Origin: Acidobacteriota bacterium
GTDB taxonomy: Bacteria; Acidobacteriota; Terriglobia; Acidiferrales; UBA7541
Direction: 5' to 3'
NCBI GenBank assembly: GCA_013289665.1
Contig: JABCZN010000005.1
Coordinates: 62,001 to 126,000, forward strand
DNA: 64,000 nucleotides
The notes beneath the pieces were generated by a model. That model saw nothing but the letters and a program-made list of their open reading frames with translations. It did no database searches and had not been told where the DNA came from. Both the position numbers and the translations under genes were made by a program. Below are positions 39,501 to 45,888 of the stretch, in pieces. Position 1 is the first letter of the stretch. Every line of letters begins with the position of its first letter.

Positions 39501-40084
39501 ATTTCGATCACCGGCATCGCTCCATCACCAGTTTCGTATATGACCTGCCTTTTTACAAAAACGCAGGCGGAATCAAGGGACGGGCGTTGGGTGGCTGGCA
39601 GACCACCGGCGTGCTCACGGTGCAATCGGGTGCGCCTTTCTCGGTTCTAGATTCCTCCGGAGGGAGCGTCTTTGCCTCGGACGGCGGTTCGCCATTCACG
39701 CCCGGTTTCGCCGCCGGATTCAGTTGCCACAACGCGGTCACACCTGGGAGCAATGAGGCGCGGCTAAAAGGCTTCGTCCAACCCGCCGCCTTCGTGCCGG
39801 CGCCGGCATTCGGCTCGGATGGCTCGACGGGTTTTGGCGACGTCCCTCGCAATTGCTTCATAGGGCCACATCAGGCGAACATGGACTTGTCGGTTGGAAA
39901 AACCATTCGGATCGGCGAACGCCAAAGCGTGCTGTTCAGGACCGATTTTCTCAACGTGGCCAACCATCCTTCGTTCGCCAATCCGCCAGCGACGGACATC
40001 CAAAACCCAGGTTCACTGGCAAAGATCGTCTCGACGGTTGGCAATCCGCGGTTCATTCAGTTTTCGCTCAAGTACAGCTTCTGA
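36536..40084 (+). CDS. Oar-type TonB-dependent receptor
   Basis: The protein has 1182 residues. The signal peptide (KLAIFLMFVSWAPALLAQ) is followed by a carboxypeptidase-regulatory-like beta-sandwich (GAISGTVQDQSGGLIAGAQV), a plug domain (LPLPTQNFQQLLALSTG, SIEGVSSADFASGE, RNGGGNIDAVLKSGTNKYHA) and a long 22-strand-type barrel ending in LKYSF, a normal outer-membrane C-terminus. This Oar/CarboxypepD_reg class is greatly expanded in Acidobacteriota and is thought to import large or complex substrates using TonB energy; the ligand is unknown. The ATG at 36536 has GAGAGGA upstream. A strong terminator follows. It is island cargo and has no adjacent SusD-like or TonB gene. Confidence 0.92.
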   Translation: MSTFRKLAIFLMFVSWAPALLAQGGATGAISGTVQDQSGGLIAGAQVSVVSEATGQVVRDLTTDSSGSFTATLLPVGSYSVEVSARGFATTKFTGVLVRVTETTRMTAALKVTQATETVTVSAEVTTINTTNAATGQALDSTTVSTLPLPTQNFQQLLALSTGASSDINNGGDLGRGSARIVVNGQRETNNNYSIEGVSSADFASGELTFTPIPNANAIEEFKVSTSLYDATLGRNGGGNIDAVLKSGTNKYHADAWEFFRNTVLDANDFFLNGAATGVRQGRPVIKQNIFGGDFGGPVTPDAKLGYFYVNYQGSRQRAGGSPGTLTNATIPYVPLAARQSASALAAACGVPSVDPVAFNILQAKSDQFGGGAGGYLYPLPTNVPANTACLTPVSFIVNTVGKFTENQFLINWDRHFRGDKDSLAFRFFWSDSERFQPFGADSFQVQTGGPAAVNNLNFPLTIPLRGRFGSVTETHVFNNRLANEFRFGVNIIRADLLGQNPITAAQAGIVQPGGGLGIDRFQFGSFALGPFPGSGQFELSDSFIVEDTVSWTRGAHTFRFGGELDHTSMRRTLNVIGNPLVFFTPPSNIALTDFQNFLVGSPTFALGSGGAANHDYRLPAYAVFAQDDYKVTGRLTLNFGFRVEFVGAPYDTLCQIANIDTTLASTGQPFVYGSCVSRFKIPGFTGNLDRTVLRNNYATVPEPRIGFAYDIFGNHKTVVRGGYGIYANREDIGAVDNLSFDPPFLPVAVPVGAAPGSLSCLFFQGQNCSNPALIPGPGVVSPAFVPVPSFFQGFTVNGTGCGAGGLPSTPTRDSTQTPCFSGNVPAFSGLAVPPHWIAATTQQWNLSVERDLGKNWFVSAGYVGTKGTHLRVTYNPNQANLASPQNPIKITAQDGQTFTITQNTVANAPARAPFQPLVPSGFEDFSPLANSIYHSMQLTVAHHFAGGLYLQSAYTYSRSIDNASTVSVAFVSIFNDQNNPRGSRGLSDFDHRHRSITSFVYDLPFYKNAGGIKGRALGGWQTTGVLTVQSGAPFSVLDSSGGSVFASDGGSPFTPGFAAGFSCHNAVTPGSNEARLKGFVQPAAFVPAPAFGSDGSTGFGDVPRNCFIGPHQANMDLSVGKTIRIGERQSVLFRTDFLNVANHPSFANPPATDIQNPGSLAKIVSTVGNPRFIQFSLKYSF

Positions 40085-40110
40085 GTTGACACAACCTAAT
40101 CCATCTCCAA

Positions 40111-40140
40111 GGGCACGACTTCAGTCGTGCCCTCTTTTTT
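40111..40140 (+). terminator. Rho-independent terminator of the TonB-dependent receptor gene
   Basis: A perfect 10-bp stem (GGGCACGACT / AGTCGTGCCC) with a TC loop at 40111-40132, followed by TCTTTTTTT. It begins 26 bp after the stop codon. Confidence 0.92.
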
Positions 40141-40374
40141 TATACGTCATGCAAAACTCGTCGGGTCATGGATTGCGGAGGATGCCCACCCTTGGTTTTT
40201 AAGGGTGGATCTTTTCTTTCTAATCTTTTCTTTCTAATCTTTTCTTTCTACTCTTCTCTTTCCTCTCCACTCTTCGGGTCACGCGACACAAACTCGCCGC
40301 CCCTCCCCGCGCAAAAACAAAAAAGGGCGGGAGGTCTCCCTCCGGCCCTCTTCTTCCTTCTCTCCTCTTAAGCC
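40141..40374. other. Pyrimidine-rich spacer inside the island
   Basis: Contains a second hairpin (CCACCCTT / AAGGGTGG, 40186-40208), a T/C-rich tandem repeat and a GGGCGGGAGG/CCTCCGGCCC-like hairpin near 40330. No gene is seen. Confidence 0.4.
40211..40252. repeat. Three tandem copies of a 14-bp T/C-rich unit
   Basis: The unit CTTTTCTTTCTAAT is present three times, the last with one change, then degenerating into more pyrimidine-rich sequence. It directly follows a hairpin, so this end of the island could be a composite terminator or a slippage-prone microsatellite. Confidence 0.75.
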
Positions 40375-40477
40375 CTACAGCTTCTCGAAGAAGTGAGCCA
40401 CTTTCTTTCCGGCGCTTTCCGTGTAGTAGACGGTCACTTTGGCGCCCTTCTCGGTTCTCTTCGCGGTGTCAACGGCA
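40375..40477 (-). pseudogene. C-terminal fragment of a small exported-type protein
   Basis: A leftward open frame reads KGAKVTVYYTESAGKKVAHF and ends FEKL-stop. This looks like the end of a small beta-rich protein often secreted in this phylum. Upstream the frame is closed by stops, and a different frame (40434-40730) stays open without a recognisable domain, so the gene appears frameshifted or truncated. Confidence 0.4.
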
Positions 40478-40689
40478 TCAAAACGGTTTGGTTGATGGAC
40501 ATGGCCAGGGCATTACACAGCGTCGGTTTGAGGGACGCATTGAACAGGAGCGGACCTGTGCCGTCCTTGCCTTCGCGGGTCGTGCGGCCATAGATAGCGA
40601 AGCCAAGCATCGTGTCGTACACGATGTATTCGTTACCCTTTAGGTGTCGTACAGCGCGGCACTTCTCGGGGTCAATTGGGATGCCGGTC

Positions 40690-40863
40690 TTAGCGGTAGG
40701 TTTGCGCACGGGAGTTGTTCTCCACCTCAAGTTTTTTCGAGCGGGTCTGCCGGATGACGACAGGGACGCCGCGCTGCAAGTCGATTTCGACCGTGCCCCA
40801 CATTTCCGTGCGGGCAGCCTCGGCGAAAATCTCTTGCAGTTCCTTCAGCAGTTTTGGGTTCAC
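40690..40863 (-). CDS. Small DUF2292-like protein
   Basis: The protein has 57 residues, GTG start with GAGG 6 nt upstream. It begins MNPKLLKELQEIFAEAARTE, then MWGTVEIDLQRGVPVVIRQT, a compact helix-plus-hairpin pattern like the small DUF2292 family (WGxVxIxxxxGxxxxI). Function unknown. It lies within the tRNA-Arg island. Confidence 0.6.
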   Translation of the reverse strand: MNPKLLKELQEIFAEAARTEMWGTVEIDLQRGVPVVIRQTRSKKLEVENNSRAQTYR

Positions 40864-41185
40864 CGTTCACCTCTTCAAGAAATCTGCACTCTTCTAGTTT
40901 GTGCTACACAAAGCCGCCTTGGCTCCACGAAACTGCGAGGATATGGCGAAAATAATTTGTGCTAGTGAGGATTTACCCTGCGGACTGCCCTGATCCCGCG
41001 GAACGAGCTACCCGACTTGGTTTAGAGGTGATAGCCAAGAACCCTAGGCAGGATTTCGACCAACCAGGCTGTCAAGACGGTCTGTGGTTGACGCTTACGG
41101 AAAACCTGCACAGTGTTAGTGTCCAAGCAGCACGGTAGGCCCATCAAGAAAAATCGGCCGATATGCGAGGCGTGGAACGGGAAAG
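40864..41185. other. Intergenic stretch inside the island
   Basis: About 320 bp with no supported gene, repeat or signal. Confidence 0.4.
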
Positions 41186-42040
41186 TTAGGATTTGAGGAT
41201 TTCGACTACAGCCTCTGGGCTGCTGGCGCTTTCAAGTTTCGCAAGCGTGGACTCCCACAAAGCAGCGGACGTTGTCTCGGGCATTAGGTCATGAACGCCA
41301 AAAATCTTGCGCATATAGGGCATGAGCTTCCCAGGCGCCTCTTTGCCCGCTCTCGGCAGGACCTCTCGGCACAGTTTGGCGCACTGGCCGGTGTAACTCT
41401 GGAACTGTAAGCGCGTTGGTCGCCCGGCTTCCTCGGCGATGCGGTCTTCTTCGGCCTTAGCGGCCTGCGCGGCCAACAATTCTGATTTCTTCTTGGCCTG
41501 ACGCTTTAGTTCTGCCGGGCTTGGCGGAGGCGGTGCTACCTCAGGAGATTTCTCCTGCGACAGAATCCGGCTCAGTTCCGGTCTAAGTGTGCCCCACCTA
41601 GCGTCGTGCTTCTTAGCGTCTTCCATCAGTGTCGGCAGGTTTTGCTGAATGTAATCACAAACGATTTTGCAAACTAAACGCCTCGCGCCGTGCGGACCGT
41701 ACCCGCCTCGTCCTTCCACTACTGCGTAGAGGAATTGTTCGTGAGTAAGGGTAAATTTCACGGGAATAACCTTGCGGCACTCCCTGGGATTCTTGTGGTC
41801 CGACTGAGGGGGCTCCGCAAACTTTGTCTTTGCTGTCTTTGGCAGCCTTCCAATCTCTTGGTAATCCTTAATGATGCGTTTCATGTGGTCATGGACGCCG
41901 CCTCTAATCCCTGCACACTGGCTCGCTCGGTCTAACAGCCAAATCTGGTCCTCCGGGCTAAACGGCGAGACCAAACGGTGAACGCTATAGTCGATACCGT
42001 CTCTACGTAGAGACGGTTTGACCTTGTAGGCGACAGACAT
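41186..42040 (-). CDS. Island-encoded protein of unknown function
   Basis: The open frame extends to 42400, but everything upstream of about 42104 is the antisense of the recombinase fragment, so the true N-terminus is after that junction. Candidates are the ATG at 42040 (284 residues) or a GTG at 42094 with GGAA upstream. The body is basic and helical (DHMKRIIKDYQEIGRL, VCDYIQQNLPTLMED), with a Pro-rich then Lys/Ala-rich coiled-coil-like linker (PPPPSPAELKRQAKKKSELL) and a small C-terminal helical unit. No domain was recognised. The 5' end may have been lost in the same rearrangement that truncated the recombinase. Confidence 0.5.
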   Translation of the reverse strand: MSVAYKVKPSLRRDGIDYSVHRLVSPFSPEDQIWLLDRASQCAGIRGGVHDHMKRIIKDYQEIGRLPKTAKTKFAEPPQSDHKNPRECRKVIPVKFTLTHEQFLYAVVEGRGGYGPHGARRLVCKIVCDYIQQNLPTLMEDAKKHDARWGTLRPELSRILSQEKSPEVAPPPPSPAELKRQAKKKSELLAAQAAKAEEDRIAEEAGRPTRLQFQSYTGQCAKLCREVLPRAGKEAPGKLMPYMRKIFGVHDLMPETTSAALWESTLAKLESASSPEAVVEILKS

Positions 42041-42106
42041 ATAGTTTTTCAGTGAGTTCCACTTCCGCTTGGATATCTTCTCGGCATGCTTCACTAATTC
42101 CGGGTC

Positions 42107-42814
42107 GTGCTCGCGTCGGCGGTAACAAAAGACGGCGACCAAATCTACCCTCGCAAGTGGAACCACGAATTTTGCGAGATGCCAATCATTGACCCGATGC
42201 AGCAAAACAGGCCGAGCCTTACGAAGGCGGAAGTCGAGGCCATCATCACAGGGATAATCCCACGCTACAAAGTTCTTGTGGCGCTCCTCGCCGGGACGGG
42301 ACTTCGCATCGGTGAAGCCCTCGGTGTAAAGACCGACGACCTGGGACCAGAGTGCCGCGTACTTCACGTGCGCCGAAGCGTCTGGAACCGAAAAGAGCAA
42401 ACACCTAAAACAGCGAACGCCTACCGCGTCGTGGACATAGCAGAACCGCTTGCAAAGGTTTTGCGGGAATACACCGCAGGGAAAAGCGGACTCCTATTCG
42501 CTACGCGCACTGGCGGGGCGCTGTCGCACCGAAATGTGCTTCGTGCCTTCTACACCGCAGGCGCAATGTGCGGGTTTCACGCCTTGCGGCGATTTAGGAC
42601 GGAGACACTGAGACGTGACCGTGTGCCCGAAGATTTGGTTCGGCTATGGTTGGGGCACGCGGGAACCAGTATGACCGATACCTATGCGAAGGGACTTGCC
42701 AACGATGTCGCCTGGCGTATGGAATGGGCGAACCGCGTTGGCCTGGGCTTTGTGTTGGATGGGTTATTTGGGTTACAAAACGTAGTTCAACTCAAAAGCA
42801 GGCGAGTTGCGTAA
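42107..42814 (+). pseudogene. Tyrosine recombinase (integrase), 5'-truncated
   Basis: The complete C-terminal catalytic domain is present: Arg in GTGLRIGEALGVK, HALR (HxxR), LGHAG and the nucleophile Tyr in TDTYAKG. The frame opens with SAVTKDGDQIYPRKWNHEF, which in full-length relatives lies after a core-binding domain of about 200 residues. Upstream of 42104 there is a stop and unrelated leftward coding sequence, so the N-terminal DNA-binding part is missing and integration activity is unlikely. The gene ends 26 bp from the tRNA-Arg 3' end. Confidence 0.78.
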
Positions 42815-42839
42815 CTGCAACAAACTGTTTTGATTAAAG

Positions 42840-42916
42840 TGGTGCGCCCGGCGTGATTCGAACACGCGACCTCTTGCTTCGGAGGCAAGCGCTCTATCCA
42901 GCTGAGCTACGGGCGC
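42840..42916 (-). tRNA. tRNA-Arg (anticodon CCG), island attachment site
   Basis: Complete 77-nt cloverleaf on the minus strand with encoded CCA. The acceptor is GCGCCCG/CGGGCGC, the D-stem GCTC/GAGC, and the anticodon loop CTCCGAA gives CCG (reads CGG). Its 3' half is the 41-bp attachment sequence repeated at 35825. Confidence 0.95.
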
Positions 42917-43087
42917 ACAAAACGAGCAAACAACTTGAATAGTTTATCCTGTCCTTCTCTTTGCCGCTAGAGTGGTTCTTGTGCCGTTCGGGCCGGGAGG
43001 CGGGAGGAGTTTGTTCATTGCCACCGGCACTCGGGGCCAGCTGAAAGTGGCCGCTACATTGGGGAGGCGCTGCGGCCGGGGCTGTGC

Positions 43088-43435
43088 TCATCCTTTGGAG
43101 CGGTTCTTGATGTCGCGGGCGAGCTTTTCGATCTCTTCTGCCTTGCGCACCAGGTTCAGGCTCAGCACCTTGCTCGAATCTGTCTTATCCACTTCGGCCT
43201 TCAGCTCCGTCGCGAGGTCGTAAAGTTTCTCCACCTTTTTCTTGATGTCCTTCTGGTTCTCTTCCAGAATCCGCTTGTCCGCGGAAGGCGCCAATGGATT
43301 TTCTGGTGTGGTGTCCTGCCCCCCTTTCTGGTCCTGAGGAAGTTTCGGATTTTGCCCCTGCGCCTGTGCCCCGGCAAACCGGGTAGCCAATCCGGCGGTC
43401 AGCAAGCCGCCCAGGAATGTTCGCCTGTTCCCCAC
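43088..43435 (-). CDS. Small Tat-signal protein with helical C-terminus
   Basis: The protein has 115 residues from a GTG with GGAGG 6 nt upstream. The twin-arginine signal is NRRTFLGGLLTAGLATRFAG. The mature part has a Gln/Pro-rich linker and one long charged helix (KDIKKKVEKLYDLATELKAE). Function unknown. It is divergent from the MscS gene with an 86-bp shared promoter region. Confidence 0.7.
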   Translation of the reverse strand: MGNRRTFLGGLLTAGLATRFAGAQAQGQNPKLPQDQKGGQDTTPENPLAPSADKRILEENQKDIKKKVEKLYDLATELKAEVDKTDSSKVLSLNLVRKAEEIEKLARDIKNRSKG

Positions 43436-43521
43436 CGCAACCCTCCTTCGCCATTCACGTGGTGCCCCGGGACGCTGCGCCGCACCGCCACCAATGTTAT
43501 ACTCGCCCCTCAACCAATTCT

Positions 43522-44397
43522 ATGTCCAGTCTCCTCTCTTATTTTCCGGATACCAGCGTGGCCATCTTCTTCCGTCTCGTCGCCATACTTATCGTGGTGC
43601 TAGTGGTCAACCGCCTGCTGCGCCTGATCACCAACCTGCTGATCAAACCAGCCGGCTCCGAGGCGCGCGCCGCAAAAGCTCGCGAGCAGCAAACGCGCAC
43701 GGTCGCCGTGGTGCTCTACAGCGCCGGAAGTAAAATCGTCTGGGCGGTGGCGCTGCTGACCGCCGCCGGACAGTTTGGGATTAACGTGACGCCCATCGCC
43801 ACGCTCGCCGGCCTGGCCAGCCTGGCGGTTGGGTTCGGCGCGCAAAACCTGGTCCGCGATATCATCACGGGTTTCTACATCATCCTAGAGGATCAGTTCG
43901 TCGTCGGCGACACCATCCAGGTCGGGGACACCATCGGACGCGTCGAGCACGTCACCCTGCGCCGCACCGTGGTTCGCGATTCCCGCGGAGCGCTGGTCAC
44001 TGTTTCAAACGGCGACATCCGCACCGTCGCGAACCTCAGCCGCGACTGGTCGCAGGCTTTCGTAGACGTCGCTCTCTCCCCTCAGCTCTCTCAGGAAAAA
44101 GCCTTGCAGGCGCTGGAAGCCGCGGCCGCCGAGTTGCGCGGCGATCCCTCCTGGTCGCAGGCGATTGTGGATGGCCCACGCATTCTGGGGCTGCAGAATT
44201 TTGACCAGAACTCCTCCACTGTGCGCCTGCAGGTCCGCACCGCTCCCTCCCGCCAGGACGATGTGGCGCGCGAACTGCGCCGCCGCATCCAGCTGGAGTT
44301 CCAGCGCCGCGATATTCCTATCAGCGGGGTGCAACGCGTGGAATTCAACTCCGCTCCCGTTTTCCAGGGTGATGCTCTGCCCCCACCCTTGACATGA
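43522..44397 (+). CDS. MscS-family mechanosensitive channel
   Basis: The protein has 291 residues. Three transmembrane segments are visible (FFRLVAILIVVLVVNRLL, TVAVVLYSAGSKIVWAVALL), and the pore-lining TM3 is Gly/Ala-rich (ATLAGLASLAVGFGAQNLVR). The MscS beta domain begins DQFVVGDTIQVGD. It releases solutes on hypo-osmotic shock. The ATG at 43522 is preferred because the longer frame adds low-quality sequence from the divergent neighbour's promoter. Confidence 0.9.
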   Translation: MSSLLSYFPDTSVAIFFRLVAILIVVLVVNRLLRLITNLLIKPAGSEARAAKAREQQTRTVAVVLYSAGSKIVWAVALLTAAGQFGINVTPIATLAGLASLAVGFGAQNLVRDIITGFYIILEDQFVVGDTIQVGDTIGRVEHVTLRRTVVRDSRGALVTVSNGDIRTVANLSRDWSQAFVDVALSPQLSQEKALQALEAAAAELRGDPSWSQAIVDGPRILGLQNFDQNSSTVRLQVRTAPSRQDDVARELRRRIQLEFQRRDIPISGVQRVEFNSAPVFQGDALPPPLT

Positions 44398-44430
44398 ACT
44401 TCCGCGTGGATAGGAAAAGGAGTGTCACGC

Positions 44431-44880
44431 ATGTCTCAGATCAGCTATGAAGAAGTAAACCTTATGCTGCGGCTCTATGATCTCCGGCGGGAACCCCGCC
44501 TGAGAGAAGCGCGCGCGTGGTTCGTGGACCATTTCCACGCCGGCACTCCCGAAGAAGTGATGCAGAAATATCCGCAGGGCAGCCAGGAAAATACCTACAT
44601 CCGGATGGTGATCAGCTACTGGGAGATGGTGGCCAGCATCGTGAATCGCGGCCTGATCAACGACGAGCTGTTTTTCGAGAGCAACGGGGAAGTCTGGGTG
44701 GTGTGGGACCGGATGCGGACCATTGTGCCCACCTGGCGCGCCGCGTTCAAGAATCCCACATTGTTTTCCGGAATCGAAGAAACCTGCAAGCGGCTGGAGG
44801 CCTGGCGGGAGCGCCGCGCCCCAGGTTCTTCCGTGGCCATGAGGCAGATGATGGACCTTTCTCGAGGCAAGATGAAGTGA
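44431..44880 (+). CDS. Conserved protein of unknown function (DUF4760-like)
   Basis: The protein has 149 residues. It is helical with many aromatic residues: EEVNLMLRLYDLRREPRLRE, YIRMVISYWEMVASIVNRGL, WVVWDRMRTIVPTWRAAF. The spacing resembles small cytoplasmic DUF4760-type proteins that occur beside membrane proteins. AAGGAG lies 8 nt before the ATG at 44431. It is 33 bp downstream of the MscS gene and probably co-transcribed. Confidence 0.7.
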   Translation: MSQISYEEVNLMLRLYDLRREPRLREARAWFVDHFHAGTPEEVMQKYPQGSQENTYIRMVISYWEMVASIVNRGLINDELFFESNGEVWVVWDRMRTIVPTWRAAFKNPTLFSGIEETCKRLEAWRERRAPGSSVAMRQMMDLSRGKMK

Positions 44881-44919
44881 CTCCGGGCTGTCCGGGAGAG
44901 TACCGATCCGTCCTCAGAT

Positions 44920-45888
44920 TCATGGCGCCAGCACTGGTGTTTCCCTTGGAAATTCCTCGATCGGTTTGGCGACGCCCGAAGGCCGCGCCACTCGCACGCA
45001 GTTGCGGCCCGCAGCTTTCGCCTCATAGAGGGCCATGTCGGCCTGGTGCATGATTTCCTCTACGGTGCACTGGGTAAATTCTGACGAAAGCGCCAGCCCG
45101 ATGCTGATTGTCACGGTTATGCGTACGTTCGCCGCCTGGATCGGCTGGCCCCCGATTTTGGCCCGCAGATTTTCCGCGCGCGACACTGCGCTCTCAGGGT
45201 TGCACTTGTTCAGGGCAACCAGAAATTCCTCTCCCCCGTAGCGGCCGACCATGTCGTACGACCGGACCGAATTGTGCAGTCGCCGCGCCACCTCCCGCAA
45301 CACATCATCCCCGATTGCGTGGCCGTACTCGTCGTTGACGCTCTTGAAATGATCGATGTCGCACATCATCACCGCCGAGCAGCTTCGTTCCCTGCGCGAG
45401 CGCATGACTTCGTGAGACATCAACTCCACGATCACGGCGCGGTTCCATAGCGACGTCAGCAAATCATGCGTGGCCTGGAACCGCATGCTTTCCCGGGCTT
45501 CCACCAGGTGGTCTTCCAGCTCCAGAATGCGATGCCCGGTCCGCAGCCTGGCCTTCAACTCGTCCGCGTCAAACGGCTTCGTCAGGTAATCGTCGGCTCC
45601 GGATTCCAGCCCCGCCACGATATCTTGCTTCGATTCCCTGGATGACAGCAGGATCAGGTACTTGTACGCCAGCTCCTTGCGCCGCCGCACTTCGCGGCAT
45701 ACCTCCACTCCATCCTTCCCAGGCATCACCCAGTCCAGCAACGCCAGCCGCGGCGCATCCTGCTTGACCAGCTCCGCGATCGCCTTCTCTCCGTCTTCGA
45801 CGGCGATCACTTCGTAGCCCGCGCGCTGCAACGTTCTTTCCAGGAGCGTTCGCGAGATGGCATCATCTTCGGCAATAAGTATTATCAT
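44920..45888 (-). CDS. Response regulator with GGDEF output (diguanylate cyclase)
   Basis: The protein has 322 residues. The receiver domain (residues 1-120) starts IILIAEDDAISRTLLE and contains LALLDWVMPGKDG with the phospho-acceptor Asp. The GGDEF domain has the active-site motif YGGEEFLVAL, and an RSYD inhibitory site precedes it by five residues (RxxD-x5-GGEEF), so product feedback by c-di-GMP is expected. It overlaps the hybrid kinase gene by 4 bp and is therefore its most likely phosphorelay target, producing c-di-GMP in the cytoplasm. Confidence 0.93.
   Translation of the reverse strand: MIILIAEDDAISRTLLERTLQRAGYEVIAVEDGEKAIAELVKQDAPRLALLDWVMPGKDGVEVCREVRRRKELAYKYLILLSSRESKQDIVAGLESGADDYLTKPFDADELKARLRTGHRILELEDHLVEARESMRFQATHDLLTSLWNRAVIVELMSHEVMRSRRERSCSAVMMCDIDHFKSVNDEYGHAIGDDVLREVARRLHNSVRSYDMVGRYGGEEFLVALNKCNPESAVSRAENLRAKIGGQPIQAANVRITVTISIGLALSSEFTQCTVEEIMHQADMALYEAKAAGRNCVRVARPSGVAKPIEEFPRETPVLAP

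Larger units (their letters stand above)
35825..42884. mobile_element. 7.1-kb genomic island at tRNA-Arg(CCG)
   Basis: The island is bounded by the 41-bp direct repeats (35825-35865 and 42844-42884). The right end has a tyrosine recombinase gene oriented toward the tRNA, as usual. Content: HNH-nuclease fragment, large TonB-dependent receptor with terminator, short tandem repeats, small leftward genes and an unknown protein. The recombinase has lost its N-terminal domain, so the island is probably immobile now. The AT-rich left 500 bp contrasts with the GC-rich host. Confidence 0.82.
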
